A stretch of DNA of 64,000 bases from assembly GCF_004138485.1 (NCBI RefSeq), contig NZ_RYEV01000003.1, positions 1,550,001 through 1,614,000 of the forward strand. The letters run 5' to 3'. The position numbers and the translations under genes are program-made. The notes under the pieces are model-generated. The model was not told the origin of the DNA and did no database searches. It saw only the letters and a program-made list of their open reading frames with translations. Below are positions 47,688 through 58,928 of this stretch, piece after piece; position 1 is the stretch's first letter, and each line of letters starts with the position of its first letter. Source of the stretch: Peristeroidobacter soli (GTDB lineage: Bacteria > Pseudomonadota > Gammaproteobacteria > Steroidobacterales > Steroidobacteraceae).

Positions 47688-50024
47688 TTAGCTCGCCAGG
47701 ACCGATTTGACGTACTCCGGCCTCAATGGGATGCGCCGCGCGGGCCGACCCGTGGCGTCGAAAAATGCGGCAACGATCGCCGGCGCGGCGAGCGCATTGG
47801 CGCTTTCCGATCCTTGCCCGTAGACACCAAATTCCGGACGTCCGGCAATCACGACTTTGACCTCCGGCATCTCCGCCATCGTCAGAATTGGATACGTTCC
47901 CCAGTGGGTCGAGGTGATTGCGCCCTCATCGAACATCACTTCCTCGTGCAGCGCCTGGCTGACACCCATGAGACTGCCAGCCTGGACCTGACGCTTGAGT
48001 TGCAGCGGGTTCACGACGATGCCTGGATCAACGACGATGGTCAGTCGCTCCACCCTGACTTCACCGGTTTCCGGTGTGACCGCGACATGACAGGCACAGG
48101 CCCAGTAACCGTTGTCACGTAGCATGATGGAGGCGCCTTGTCCTCGCAGAATCTTTGATTCTTTCGCGCCCGCGCTGGGTGCGGGTGAAGGCCGCGTCTG
48201 CCATCCGGACTCCTCGCGCAGCCGCGCGAGAATCGTCTTGAAGCGCTCCTCTTTTGTGTGGTCGATCCGGAACTGAATTGGATCCGCACCGGCTAGCGCG
48301 GCAGCTTCGCTGATAGCAGCTTCGCGCGGAAAGTTCTGCTGGAACTGGATTGGCGTACGCATGGAGTGATCGCGCAGACCGACGCCGATGGCTGATTCGC
48401 GCTGGCCGATCTGATACGTGCCATGCCCTGCCTCGGCGACATTCGGCACCTCGGTATAGACCCATCGGTCGGCAACATTCATCGTCGTGCTATGCAAGCG
48501 CGATGCATTGTTCGGCCCGGGGGCTTCGATCGTCGGTAGGCCCGCCAGCAGCGCGCCGATCGGCCGGTCGTCCTGCATCGGCGGACCGCTATGGTCGGCC
48601 TGATACGTCTGAATCTTCCCTTTCTCATCGAGTGAGATACGAATCTTTGACATCGAGGCCGAAGATTGCGTCGACCATTGCATGTCATCGGGCCGCATCC
48701 ACTGTACACGCACCGGTTTGCCGACTGCGCGTGACAGCAGCACTGCCTCATCTTCGGAGCCAGCATTGCCGCCGTTGGAACGACCGAAGTGACTCGCACC
48801 GGGATAGGTACGAATGACCACATCGGTTTCCGGTCGGCCGAGCATCTTGGCGATCGCCATCCGCAGAAATTGCGGGTTCTGGCTGTGAGTATGCAGCGTG
48901 ACCGATCCGTTGGGCTTTACATCGGCGAGCGAGACGGTCGGAGAGATCGGCGCGTGCTTGTGATAAGGCACGAAATAAGTCCCGCTGTGGGTCTTGCTTG
49001 CCTTCGCCGAGGCGGCTACTGCGTCACCGGCCTGCGCGCCCTTGGCGGCCGGGATCTCGTTCCAGTCAACCTTGCTCTGCAGGTGCTCCAACAGATTCCG
49101 ATGGCCGGGCAATCCCTTCCATTCGGACCATTTCGTGTTAGCGCCCACCACCTGCGCGGCGAGTATCACTTCCCACTCATCGGGCGCGAGAACGCCCACG
49201 AGATTGCCGATGACCACGACCTGCGTATTTGGGAACTGTGATTTGTCGACCTTCCCGGCCGATACGAGCGTCGATCCGAGCGTTGCCGGATGAACAACTC
49301 GTGCGTGCAGCATCCCCGGGAGTTTCACGTCGTTCACCCATAGCGCCTCACCGGACATTTTTGGACGCAGGCTCGGGTTCTTGATCGGCTGTCCGACGAC
49401 GGTATAACTGGAGGTCGGTTTGAGCGGCGGGTCGCCGGCGACCTGCAGGCCACCGAAATCGGTCAGATTGCCTCGGACCGGAATCGTAAGCTGCAGCGAC
49501 TCTCCGGCCACTAACGCGCCATAAGTGACGGACTTGCCGCCGCCTGCAATCACGCCGTTTGCAATCTTCAATTGCGTTCGCGGTACGCCGAGGTTGCGTG
49601 CGGCCAACTCAAGCGCCGCTTCGCGAGTGTACGCGGCGGCCTTGCGCAGGTTCATCACGTTGGTGCGTAACAAGCCGAAGGTGCCGCCGCCGTCTGGTGT
49701 GCGATCCGTATCACCGGAAATCACGGTCGTGATCGCCTCGACGGGAACATCGAGTTCTTCGGCGACGATCTGTCGATACGCGGTATAGATGGAGCTCTGC
49801 CCGAAATCGCATTTGCCGGTGCGGATCACCAAGGTATTGTCTGCGTGGATTTCGATCCACGAGCTCGGTTGTGTCGCATCCAGCGAGTTCGTCGGCGCGG
49901 CGACAGTATTGCTGGCAGCAGGCTTCATTCCCAACGCAACGACCAGTGAGCCGCTTGCGACCAGGAACGAGCGTCGGTTGAGTGTGGCGCCGTAGATGGA
50001 GAAGACGGTGTCGGGTGTGCTCAT
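47688..50024 (-). CDS. Tat-exported molybdopterin-binding hydroxylase large subunit (IorB/aldehyde dehydrogenase-like)
   Basis: About 778 residues from the ATG at 50024, whose four-base overlap with the small-subunit stop and upstream AAAAGGTG support this start. Twin-arginine signal LNRRSFLVASGSLVVALG. Body of the IorB-like xanthine-oxidase superfamily: RTGKCDFGQSSIYTAYRQ near residue 70, HFGRSNGG, and the late GQGSESANALAAPAI with the catalytic glutamate. Works with the [2Fe-2S] subunit upstream, in the periplasm; likely substrate an aldehyde or N-heterocycle. Confidence 0.88.
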   Translation of the reverse strand: MSTPDTVFSIYGATLNRRSFLVASGSLVVALGMKPAASNTVAAPTNSLDATQPSSWIEIHADNTLVIRTGKCDFGQSSIYTAYRQIVAEELDVPVEAITTVISGDTDRTPDGGGTFGLLRTNVMNLRKAAAYTREAALELAARNLGVPRTQLKIANGVIAGGGKSVTYGALVAGESLQLTIPVRGNLTDFGGLQVAGDPPLKPTSSYTVVGQPIKNPSLRPKMSGEALWVNDVKLPGMLHARVVHPATLGSTLVSAGKVDKSQFPNTQVVVIGNLVGVLAPDEWEVILAAQVVGANTKWSEWKGLPGHRNLLEHLQSKVDWNEIPAAKGAQAGDAVAASAKASKTHSGTYFVPYHKHAPISPTVSLADVKPNGSVTLHTHSQNPQFLRMAIAKMLGRPETDVVIRTYPGASHFGRSNGGNAGSEDEAVLLSRAVGKPVRVQWMRPDDMQWSTQSSASMSKIRISLDEKGKIQTYQADHSGPPMQDDRPIGALLAGLPTIEAPGPNNASRLHSTTMNVADRWVYTEVPNVAEAGHGTYQIGQRESAIGVGLRDHSMRTPIQFQQNFPREAAISEAAALAGADPIQFRIDHTKEERFKTILARLREESGWQTRPSPAPSAGAKESKILRGQGASIMLRDNGYWACACHVAVTPETGEVRVERLTIVVDPGIVVNPLQLKRQVQAGSLMGVSQALHEEVMFDEGAITSTHWGTYPILTMAEMPEVKVVIAGRPEFGVYGQGSESANALAAPAIVAAFFDATGRPARRIPLRPEYVKSVLAS

Positions 50025-50545
50025 TTGGCACCTTTTGCCATGAGCCGCGCGGCATGGTGCACGCCATCGAGGATTGCGGCATAGCTTGCGCATCGACACA
50101 GATGCGGCGAAGGTCCAGAAGTCGTCAGTGCCGCCTTGATGTCGGCATCCGTTGGCTTGGGGTTGGCTTCGAGCAATTCAGTGACTTTGATCATCATGCC
50201 GAACTGGCAGATGCCACATTGGGGTACCTGCTCTTCGACCCAAGCTTCCTGCACGGGGTGCAGGGTGTCCTGAGCAGTCTGTGCGGACAGGTTGCGTTGC
50301 TTCGCCCAGCGGGCAGGCAAGCCTTCAACGGTGGTGACTTCTTTGCCTTCGGCCGCGGCGACTGGTGTGATGCAGGCCCTCATCTCGGCGCCGTCGAGCA
50401 GCACGGAGCACGCTCCACATTGCGCCATCCCGCAGCCGAATTTCGGCGTCATGATCCCTAGTTCGTTGCGGAGTACATAGAGCAGAGGCGTATCGGGCGA
50501 TGACCTGACATCATGCTCTGTCCCATTTACTTTCAGCATCGACAT
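50021..50545 (-). CDS. [2Fe-2S] small subunit of the molybdenum hydroxylase
   Basis: About 174 residues from the ATG at 50545 (GAGGA nine bases upstream); in-frame codons to 50641 are probably leader. N-terminal plant-type ferredoxin domain with FGCGMAQCGACSVLLDG and RAC, C-terminal four-helix domain with QCGICQFGMM and CRC, giving two [2Fe-2S] clusters. No signal peptide, so it would be carried out by the Tat signal of its partner. A LysR-type box lies 95 bases upstream. Confidence 0.92.
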   Translation of the reverse strand: MSMLKVNGTEHDVRSSPDTPLLYVLRNELGIMTPKFGCGMAQCGACSVLLDGAEMRACITPVAAAEGKEVTTVEGLPARWAKQRNLSAQTAQDTLHPVQEAWVEEQVPQCGICQFGMMIKVTELLEANPKPTDADIKAALTTSGPSPHLCRCASYAAILDGVHHAARLMAKGAK

Positions 50546-50640
50546 TCGGAACATCCTCGAAAGACTGAGCTGCACTGGCGGACGTCTTGAGTCGATGAGA
50601 GTACCCCACGCGGTAGTGTCGGAGAGATGAGCAAACGACA

Positions 50641-50666
50641 TAGGGTCTATGCGAGATATTCATGAA
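50641..50666 (-). promoter_or_regulatory. LysR-type box, site 3
   Basis: On the minus strand TTCATGAA-N6-GCATAGACCCTA, 95 bases upstream of the [2Fe-2S] subunit start at 50545 and oriented towards it, as site 2 is towards its gene. T-N11-A spacing conserved. Confidence 0.55.
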
Positions 50667-50849
50667 TGCGAGGTATCAGGCTGAGGTCCCTGCATGGATC
50701 AAACGACCTTCGTCGACCTCGCTCGCATCAACGAAAGCGCCCCGATGGTCGATGCCCACGGCGCCCTTTCTACTCAGCTCATGCCCGTGGCCAAGTTGGT
50801 ACGTCTCGCGCCAGCCACAACCATTCCCGTTCGTGACTGTCGCACCACG

Positions 50850-50887
50850 CTGGACAGCTCATGAATCGACTGCCAGTGATCACTTAA
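50850..50887 (+). repeat. decayed copy of a molybdoenzyme gene 3' end
   Basis: The stretch matches 47606-47643, the last codons of the truncated gene (LDKLIDRLPVIT and stop), over about 38 bases with one gap and a few substitutions; GACTGCCAGT is exact. It marks a lost second copy or a recombination scar. Confidence 0.65.
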
Positions 50888-50999
50888 TGCGACTTATCGA
50901 TATGGCTCATGAGTGCAATCAAAAATCGCCAATAATCATGTCGAGGGGGACCGCGTACAGTGGCGTCAGCAACGCTAAGCCGCTCGGGCTATTCGATCA

Positions 51000-53162
51000 A
51001 TGACCACATCTCGACGGGATTTCCTCAAATCCGCCGCGGCGACCAGCCTAATACTCTCCTTCTCATTGCCCTCGCGCGGATCCGCCGATGGTCCGCCCAC
51101 CGCACTGAACGCCTACGTTCGAGTGGCCCCAGACGGACTTGTAACGATCGCTTCTCGCAACCCGGAGATCGGCCAGGGTGTAGCGACCATGCTGCCGATG
51201 TTGATTGCGGAAGAGCTCGATGTGGAATGGAGTCAGGTGCACATCGAGCAAGCCGCGAACAATGAAGCCATGTATGGCCGGCAGCTCACGGGAGGTAGCT
51301 CAGCCACGCCTCGAAATTGGGACGAGTTGCGAAGGGTCGGTGCGGCTGCGAGGCATATGCTAGTCCAGGCAGCGGCGCTCGGCTGGGGCGTGCCCGCGCC
51401 GGAGTGCACGACCGAGCGAGGTCGTGTCCGTCACGCGCCTTCGGGGCGAACTGCTGGCTACGGAGAGGTCGCGGCGCGAGCGGGCAGGCAGCCAATACCC
51501 GATCTGGCCACGCTGCCGCTCAAGGATCCGAAGAACTACCGGATCATCGGCCAGAGAATTCCCCAAAATGGCGTCGAGAAGATCGTTGCCGGGAAGATGG
51601 CCTTCGGCATCGACGTGCGGCTGCCTGGCATGTTGTTCGCCACCTATGAAAAGGCTCCGGTATTCGGTGCCAAGGTCGCTCAGGCTGACGTTGCCGCTGC
51701 CGGCGCAGTGAAGGGCGTCCGCAAAGCATTCATAGTCGAAGGGGGCAACGACATCGACGGGCTCTTACCTGGCGTCGCGGTGGTTGCGGACTCGTGGTGG
51801 GCAGCCAAGAAGGGACGAGAGCGTCTACAGGCAAAGTGGGCTGACCATCCAACCTCATCCCAAAGTAGCGTTGCATTTGCCAAGCGCGCCAGCGAGCTGA
51901 GCAGGGGCGAGCCGCTAACCATTGCTCGCAATGATGGTGATGCGCCAGGCGCGATGAAAGCCGCAGCGAAGACGCTCGACGCAGCCTACGCCTATCCATT
52001 CCTCGCGCATGCAACCATGGAGCCGCAAAACTGTACGGCGCATTTTCAGGATGGAAGGATGGAGATCTGGGCGCCGACTCAATTCCCTGAGACCGGCCGT
52101 CAGCTGGTTGCGAAAACATTGGGCCTCAAACTCGAGAACGTCGTCGTGCATATGGTTCGCGCCGGTGGTGGTTTCGGCCGGCGCGCGGTCAATGACTACA
52201 TGGTCGAGGCCGCCTGGATCGCGCGCGAGGCCAACGCGCCCGTGCAATTGATCTGGAGCCGCGAAGACGATTTGCAGCACGATTTCTATCGGCCGGGCGG
52301 GTTTCATTTCCTGAAGGGCGGGCTCGACGCCGCAGGTAACATCATCTCGTGGCAGAACCACTTCGTGACCTATACCGCGAGTGGGCAGTTTGCAAACGAC
52401 ACGCGTATGAACGACACGGAGTTTCCGGCTCGGTTCATTCCGAACTATCGTCTCGGCGTATCCAGCATGCCACTCGGCGTGCCTGTGGGGCCGCTGCGTG
52501 CACCTATTTCGAACGGCATGTCGTTCGTGATGCAATCGTTCATCGATGAGCTTGCGCACCTCGCGGGTCAGGATCCGCTTGAGTACCGGCTGAAGCTACT
52601 CGGCGACCGAGAATCTGTTGGCGAAGGCCAGCAAGCTTACAGCGCAGCGCGAATGCGAGGCGTACTCAGGCTGGTTGCCGAGAAGTCCGGCTGGGCACAA
52701 CGCTCAAAGCTGCCGAAACGCACCGCGATGGGAATTGCATTCCACTACAGCCATCGCGGCTATTTCGCCGAAGTTGCCCAGGTTACTGTAGCCACGGACG
52801 GCAGGATCAAGATCGACAACGTTTGGGTGGCGGGCGATGTCGGTCGTCAGATCATCAATCCGCTGAACGCCGAGAACCAGGTGCAAGGCGCGGTGCTCGA
52901 CGGCATCTCGACGGCCTTGTATCAGAAGGTACTGATCGAGAATGGCGCAGCCTCGGTCGGCAATTTCGACACGTATCCTCTGCTACGAATTTCTGACGCT
53001 CCACCGGTGCAGGTTCACTTCCTGCCGAGCGACAACTCGCCGACCGGCTTGGGTGAACCCGCCTTGCCGCCAATCGTTCCTGCGCTGACGAACGCAATCT
53101 TCGCGGCAACCGGTGTGCGCATCCGCAATCTGCCGATCGACACAGATTCGTTGAAGGCGTAG
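51000..53162 (+). CDS. Tat-exported molybdopterin-binding hydroxylase large subunit, stand-alone
   Basis: 720 residues of the IorB-like group. Twin-arginine signal [74 protein letters not shown] with the late catalytic glutamate. Appears complete. No [2Fe-2S] subunit is adjacent on its strand; the divergent small subunit at 50021 is the nearest candidate partner. Not closely related to the 47688-50024 product beyond the superfamily motifs. Confidence 0.9.
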   Translation: MTTSRRDFLKSAAATSLILSFSLPSRGSADGPPTALNAYVRVAPDGLVTIASRNPEIGQGVATMLPMLIAEELDVEWSQVHIEQAANNEAMYGRQLTGGSSATPRNWDELRRVGAAARHMLVQAAALGWGVPAPECTTERGRVRHAPSGRTAGYGEVAARAGRQPIPDLATLPLKDPKNYRIIGQRIPQNGVEKIVAGKMAFGIDVRLPGMLFATYEKAPVFGAKVAQADVAAAGAVKGVRKAFIVEGGNDIDGLLPGVAVVADSWWAAKKGRERLQAKWADHPTSSQSSVAFAKRASELSRGEPLTIARNDGDAPGAMKAAAKTLDAAYAYPFLAHATMEPQNCTAHFQDGRMEIWAPTQFPETGRQLVAKTLGLKLENVVVHMVRAGGGFGRRAVNDYMVEAAWIAREANAPVQLIWSREDDLQHDFYRPGGFHFLKGGLDAAGNIISWQNHFVTYTASGQFANDTRMNDTEFPARFIPNYRLGVSSMPLGVPVGPLRAPISNGMSFVMQSFIDELAHLAGQDPLEYRLKLLGDRESVGEGQQAYSAARMRGVLRLVAEKSGWAQRSKLPKRTAMGIAFHYSHRGYFAEVAQVTVATDGRIKIDNVWVAGDVGRQIINPLNAENQVQGAVLDGISTALYQKVLIENGAASVGNFDTYPLLRISDAPPVQVHFLPSDNSPTGLGEPALPPIVPALTNAIFAATGVRIRNLPIDTDSLKA

Positions 53163-53182
53163 CGAGATGGCTCGGAACGGTC

Positions 53183-55144
<1,962 letters not shown>

Positions 55145-55163
55145 TGTTTCTCCTATATCGCCG

Positions 55164-56003
55164 TCATCGGTGCGCTTCGCTGGGCGCGAGATCGCCATAC
55201 CAATACGCCGCTGTAACTCCACCATCCATCAGAAAGTCACTGCCCGTGATAAACCCACCATCCGGTCCCATCAGTAGCGCGCCCAGCGTTCCGACTTCAT
55301 CGGGTGTGCCCGGCCGCCCGGCAGCGGACACCTCGATCATCCGTCGGTAACCTTCGCCGCGCGGTCCCTTGAGTTCATCGTTGGCTAACGGTGTGATGAT
55401 GATCCCTGGGCTGATCGTGTTGATGCGAGCGCCGCGCTTTCCCCAACGGACCGCCTCTGCCATGACACGCAGGGAGTTGCCGCGCTTCGAGAGCTGATAC
55501 GCATGAAGGGAGTCGGTGATCTGATCTTTCTGCAGGAACGAAAGCTGAAGCAGTTCTTCCACCGGGGTCGTTGCGAGGGCCTTATTCTGCTCGGTAGAGA
55601 GCGCTGGCAGTCGATGTCCCGATTGCGACGCAATGACGACACCCGCCCCGCTGCGAGCGATGACGTTGCCAAACTCTTCCAGGACGAGGGCGGTGCCGTA
55701 CAGGTCGACCTTCAAGATCATTTCCGGGGACGCCTGAGATGGAGAAACGCCTGCGGCGTGGATGAGGCCGGTGACATCACCAACCTTCGAGGCACTCTCG
55801 ACTAACTTATGCACATCCTGACGCGATGACACGTCCACCGACACGACGCTCACCTCATATCCAGCATTCTCGAGAATTTGCGCGGCGGCCTCCGCGTTCG
55901 CTTGGCGCAAGTCGGCAAGCACGACGTGCTTGCCGACACCGACACGACGGGCAATCGCTTGGCCGATCTGCCCCGCACCGATCAAGACAACGACATTTTT
56001 CAT
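55164..56003 (-). CDS. short-chain dehydrogenase/reductase
   Basis: About 279 residues from the ATG at 56003, six bases after GGAGG. Rossmann start VVVLIGAGQIGQAIARR, catalytic serine region VIASQSG, catalytic Tyr/Lys in HAYQLSKRGN, and the C-terminal TGSDFLMDGGVTAAYW. NAD(P)-dependent oxidoreductase; substrate unknown. The broken paralogue lies 19 bases downstream, which points to a tandem duplication. Confidence 0.91.
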   Translation of the reverse strand: MKNVVVLIGAGQIGQAIARRVGVGKHVVLADLRQANAEAAAQILENAGYEVSVVSVDVSSRQDVHKLVESASKVGDVTGLIHAAGVSPSQASPEMILKVDLYGTALVLEEFGNVIARSGAGVVIASQSGHRLPALSTEQNKALATTPVEELLQLSFLQKDQITDSLHAYQLSKRGNSLRVMAEAVRWGKRGARINTISPGIIITPLANDELKGPRGEGYRRMIEVSAAGRPGTPDEVGTLGALLMGPDGGFITGSDFLMDGGVTAAYWYGDLAPSEAHR

Positions 56004-56037
56004 AACAAGCCCTCCATTCAAAGCACGTAGGTCCAGC

Positions 56038-56811
56038 TCACTCACAAGGTATGGCGCGTTGCGCCGGGGCGGCTTCATCGATGGCGCGCAGCGCGTTGAG
56101 CGTGCGTGGATAGCCTATGAATGGAAGCAGCTGCGTCGTTACGTCGATCAAGCGACTGCGGTTGTTCCCGACGCGTAGGTTTGCCGCCACATGGCCTTTC
56201 ACCTGCGGTTCGCAGCCGCCGAGCGAGACCAGCATGCTGAACGTGAGCAATTCGCGCATCGGAATATCAATGCCTCCCCGTGACACCCAGTCTCCGAAGC
56301 AATTCGCTGTGAGAAGACGCTGGATATGTTGCTGATCCAAAGGGGCCAACGCGTACATTTTCTCAACGGTATCCTTGCCAACGATGTGACTTTGGACATC
56401 GCGTCCGTTTTGGAGGCGGGTGTCGGGCGTGCTCGTGGATTGCGGAGCGAGTGGCAGCGCGATGCCGCGCTCGCTTAGTGCCTCGTTGGTGGCATGAAGG
56501 AATTCGAAGACCTTTGCCATCCCGGCGTACGGGACCGCCTGATAAACGATTTCCTTGACTTCAACGGGCGTCACACCGACAGTCAGCGCGGCACAGAGCA
56601 TGACCCGGTATTCGCGAAGGGCCTGCGATGCGATCAACGCCGCCAGCTGGACCATCAGACGAGTCTTCGTTGGTAGGTTGCTGTCGCGTAAGACTTCATC
56701 GAACGCGAAGTTGTCGAAAACTTCGATCAGCTCGGGATCCGTCACTGCCAGCGTTGATATGTGGTCAGGGAAGAGAGTCTGGTGAGTTCTGGTCGCTTGC
56801 TCGTTAGGCAT
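56038..56811 (-). CDS. carboxymuconolactone-decarboxylase family protein (two AhpD-like domains)
   Basis: About 257 residues from the ATG at 56811, which has TTGGAG upstream; an ATG at 56850 overlapping the previous stop would add 13. Two tandem CMD domains: MVQLAALIASQALREYRVML with YAGMAKVFEFLHATNEAL, and RELLTFSMLVSLGGCEPQVK with LLPFIGYPRTLNALRAI. The CxxC of peroxidase-type AhpD is absent, so a decarboxylase-like or unknown role is more likely. Part of the minus-strand run with the dehydrogenases. Confidence 0.85.
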   Translation of the reverse strand: MPNEQATRTHQTLFPDHISTLAVTDPELIEVFDNFAFDEVLRDSNLPTKTRLMVQLAALIASQALREYRVMLCAALTVGVTPVEVKEIVYQAVPYAGMAKVFEFLHATNEALSERGIALPLAPQSTSTPDTRLQNGRDVQSHIVGKDTVEKMYALAPLDQQHIQRLLTANCFGDWVSRGGIDIPMRELLTFSMLVSLGGCEPQVKGHVAANLRVGNNRSRLIDVTTQLLPFIGYPRTLNALRAIDEAAPAQRAIPCE

Positions 56812-56846
56812 ATCGAAGACTCCAAAAGGCGGCGCCGCTGCTACCT

Positions 56847-57434
56847 TCATTCGGGTTTGCTCAAGCCCAAGCTGTGCCGAACTTCAAGCTGCGGCGATTG
56901 GGCCAGCTTCACCACCATGGCGGCGACGCTCTTACGAGAGACGGTCCCTCCTTTGAAAGGCTGACCCTTCTGCGTGATCTCGTAGGCGATCTCATCTTCG
57001 TCCGTAAACCAGGCCGGACGCAGGATTGTGTAGTTCAGATTCGATGCTTCAATGACCTCGGCAGCTTTGCGATATGGATCAAGGATGCTCCGGTATCGCT
57101 GTCCTGGGACTTCGTCATAGATGCCCATGGAGCTGATGAAGATCAGGCGCTTGATGCCGGCTGATTCCATCGATTTCACGATGGTGGTTGCCATGCGCTC
57201 GAGCTCACCGGCCAAGTTTGCATATACGACATCCTGTCCCGACATCGATGCCTGCAGCTTCGCATTGTCGAATACATCGCCTTCAACGACGCGTACTCGA
57301 TCGTGCTGCACCTGTTTCATCCGGCGCGCGTTACGAAGGTAGAGGGTCAGATTGGCATCGGTTTCGGTCAGGAACATATCGATCGCGATCTTTGCGATTG
57401 AACCGTTCGCGCCGATGATAAGGACATTGCTCAT
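56847..57434 (-). CDS. NAD(P)H-binding atypical short-chain reductase (NmrA/YwnB-like)
   Basis: 195 residues: NAD(P) site VLIIGANGSIAKIAID, RVVEGDVFDNAKL, FISSMGIYDEVPG and the ILRPAWFTDE motif. Members act as small reductases or redox sensors and lack a fixed substrate assignment. Its stop overlaps the possible upstream start of the CMD gene, so they are co-transcribed. Confidence 0.88.
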   Translation of the reverse strand: MSNVLIIGANGSIAKIAIDMFLTETDANLTLYLRNARRMKQVQHDRVRVVEGDVFDNAKLQASMSGQDVVYANLAGELERMATTIVKSMESAGIKRLIFISSMGIYDEVPGQRYRSILDPYRKAAEVIEASNLNYTILRPAWFTDEDEIAYEITQKGQPFKGGTVSRKSVAAMVVKLAQSPQLEVRHSLGLSKPE

Positions 57435-57474
57435 GTGAATCTCAGTCTCTAGGCTGGATCAATCTTGCCGAAGG

Positions 57475-58206
57475 TCATTGGACATTTTGCATCTCGATCA
57501 GGCGTCGCAGTTCAGAGACCGTGGTGTTGGCGCGAAATGCAGGGCTGCCCCGTTGAAAATTCGTCGCTGCTTTGAGATTGCCCACGGTGACTGGCTCGCA
57601 GCCTGCATCACGCACAAGCTGCTCCCCTATCTGCACCGCTGCTGCATCATCTCCAGCGAGAGGGACGCCCAACTTGTCGCTGGCTCGTGAGAACGATGCG
57701 GCCACCGCAGTGGCGTCCACTGCGCTGAATGCGCGAACCAACCGCGTATTTGGTAACAGTCGCGATGACAGCTCTCCGACGCTAGTCACGGATGTCTCTC
57801 GAACGAACGCTTCATATTCGGCGGCTGAGGGATTACACGAGTCAAGGACGACCTTGCCCCTCAGAGCGCCTTGCAGTTGACCACCGAGTTCGGTTAGCGC
57901 CCGATAGGGCACGGCAAACAAGATGACGTCGCCAAAGTCTGCGGCCTGAGCTGACGTGCCTGCGGACGCGCGCGGGCCTAGCTCTCGCGCCATAGCCGAG
58001 AGTTCTTCCGGGTGACGCGATGCGAACAGCACCTGATGACCTGCTTTGACCCACAAGCGACCTACGGTTCCGCCTAGGGAGCCCGCTCCAATGACCCCGA
58101 TGCGCATCGACTCGGCAGCCGACGCTCCCTTCGGACCGAGTAGAGGCAGCGAGGCAAAAAGAGCCAACGCCTGTAGAACGGATCGGCGCTGAACTGGTTC
58201 GCTCAT
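57475..58206 (-). CDS. exported NADP-binding protein, F420-dependent oxidoreductase-like
   Basis: 243 residues. N-terminal QRRSVLQALALFASLPLLGP resembles a twin-arginine signal, then an NADP Rossmann domain (MRIGVIGAGSLGGTVGRLW, VLFASRHPEE, VILFAVPYRAL) as in F420H2:NADP reductases and their proteobacterial relatives. Export through Tat would carry the folded protein with bound cofactor. First gene of the minus-strand run that includes the reductases; 40 bases before the next gene. Confidence 0.83.
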   Translation of the reverse strand: MSEPVQRRSVLQALALFASLPLLGPKGASAAESMRIGVIGAGSLGGTVGRLWVKAGHQVLFASRHPEELSAMARELGPRASAGTSAQAADFGDVILFAVPYRALTELGGQLQGALRGKVVLDSCNPSAAEYEAFVRETSVTSVGELSSRLLPNTRLVRAFSAVDATAVAASFSRASDKLGVPLAGDDAAAVQIGEQLVRDAGCEPVTVGNLKAATNFQRGSPAFRANTTVSELRRLIEMQNVQ

Positions 58207-58928
58207 ACCGGCGCACCATTGCGGGCGAGATCGGCGACGGCGAGAATTTGTCCGTTGTTTAATCTGTCGCCGTGCCGGCTTGCGCCTACCCCGAGACTTC
58301 TACTCTCCAGCTGCAGCTCTTGCATGGATCCTCTATCAGCGTAACGAGCGAGGCTCGACTGCACGAAAACATAACTGCTCATCGCAGGTGTGATTAGCCG
58401 GCACGCGCCGCTTGGGCATATGAGTCGAGTTCATGAATGGGGTGAACTCGATGCGCTCGCCTGACTAGCGCGCCTGGGAGAGAAAAGTTCAGAAATGCCA
58501 CCCGTGATTTCGACCTTACGTAGTCCCGTCAGCTTCGATGGGTGTTATTTATAGGCCGATCCATGTAGGTGATTGAGCCAGTGGCCGAGCAAAACACCCG
58601 CGGCGCCTGTAGAAGGGAAGGTACGAAGTTCTCGCACGCGAAGCATGGCAGGGTATGCAATCGTGCCGCCGCGCCGTTACATTGATTAGGTGCGCTCATA
58701 ACTGCATCCTGATTGGACCATCTAAAGCTTGGCGCGAGTGGGATATATTCGCTGATCATTCCGACGAGAGATGAGCTGTCGGCCCGCGGTGCGACGACCG
58801 ACGGCTTTAGGACCCACTTGGCTATCGCGGAGTCGCTTGCGGGCGCAAGCGTCGCATCGATTGAACCTGTGAGTGGCGGCCACTATCGCGCACCTTAGGT
58901 GTGCCACTCGAAACATGTGGAGACGTGA
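58207..58928. other. intergenic region with one operator-like inverted repeat
   Basis: Divergent region between the exported NADP-binding protein and the flavodoxin gene. The clear signal is cgagttca-N9-tgaactcg at 58426-58450, an 8-base perfect inverted repeat. Short reading frames at 58529-58759 and 58713-58898 show no family motifs or good ribosome sites. The rest looks unstructured. Confidence 0.6.

Larger units (their letters stand above)
50546..50999. other. intergenic region with divergent promoters and gene debris
   Basis: Between the small subunit (minus) and the next large subunit (plus). It holds LysR-type site 3 (50641-50666), a 56-codon reading frame of no recognised family (50694-50864, ATG after TGAGGT) and, overlapping its end, a decayed copy of the last 13 codons of the truncated gene at 47643. 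No full gene is convincing here. Confidence 0.6.

Noticed and set aside
50662-51003. 113-codon plus-strand frame before the stand-alone hydroxylase
   Set aside because: No family signature and it spans LysR box, debris and promoter sequence.
58529-58898. Two short frames in the 58.2-58.9 kb gap
   Set aside because: No ribosome site, no motif, and codon use unlike the neighbours.
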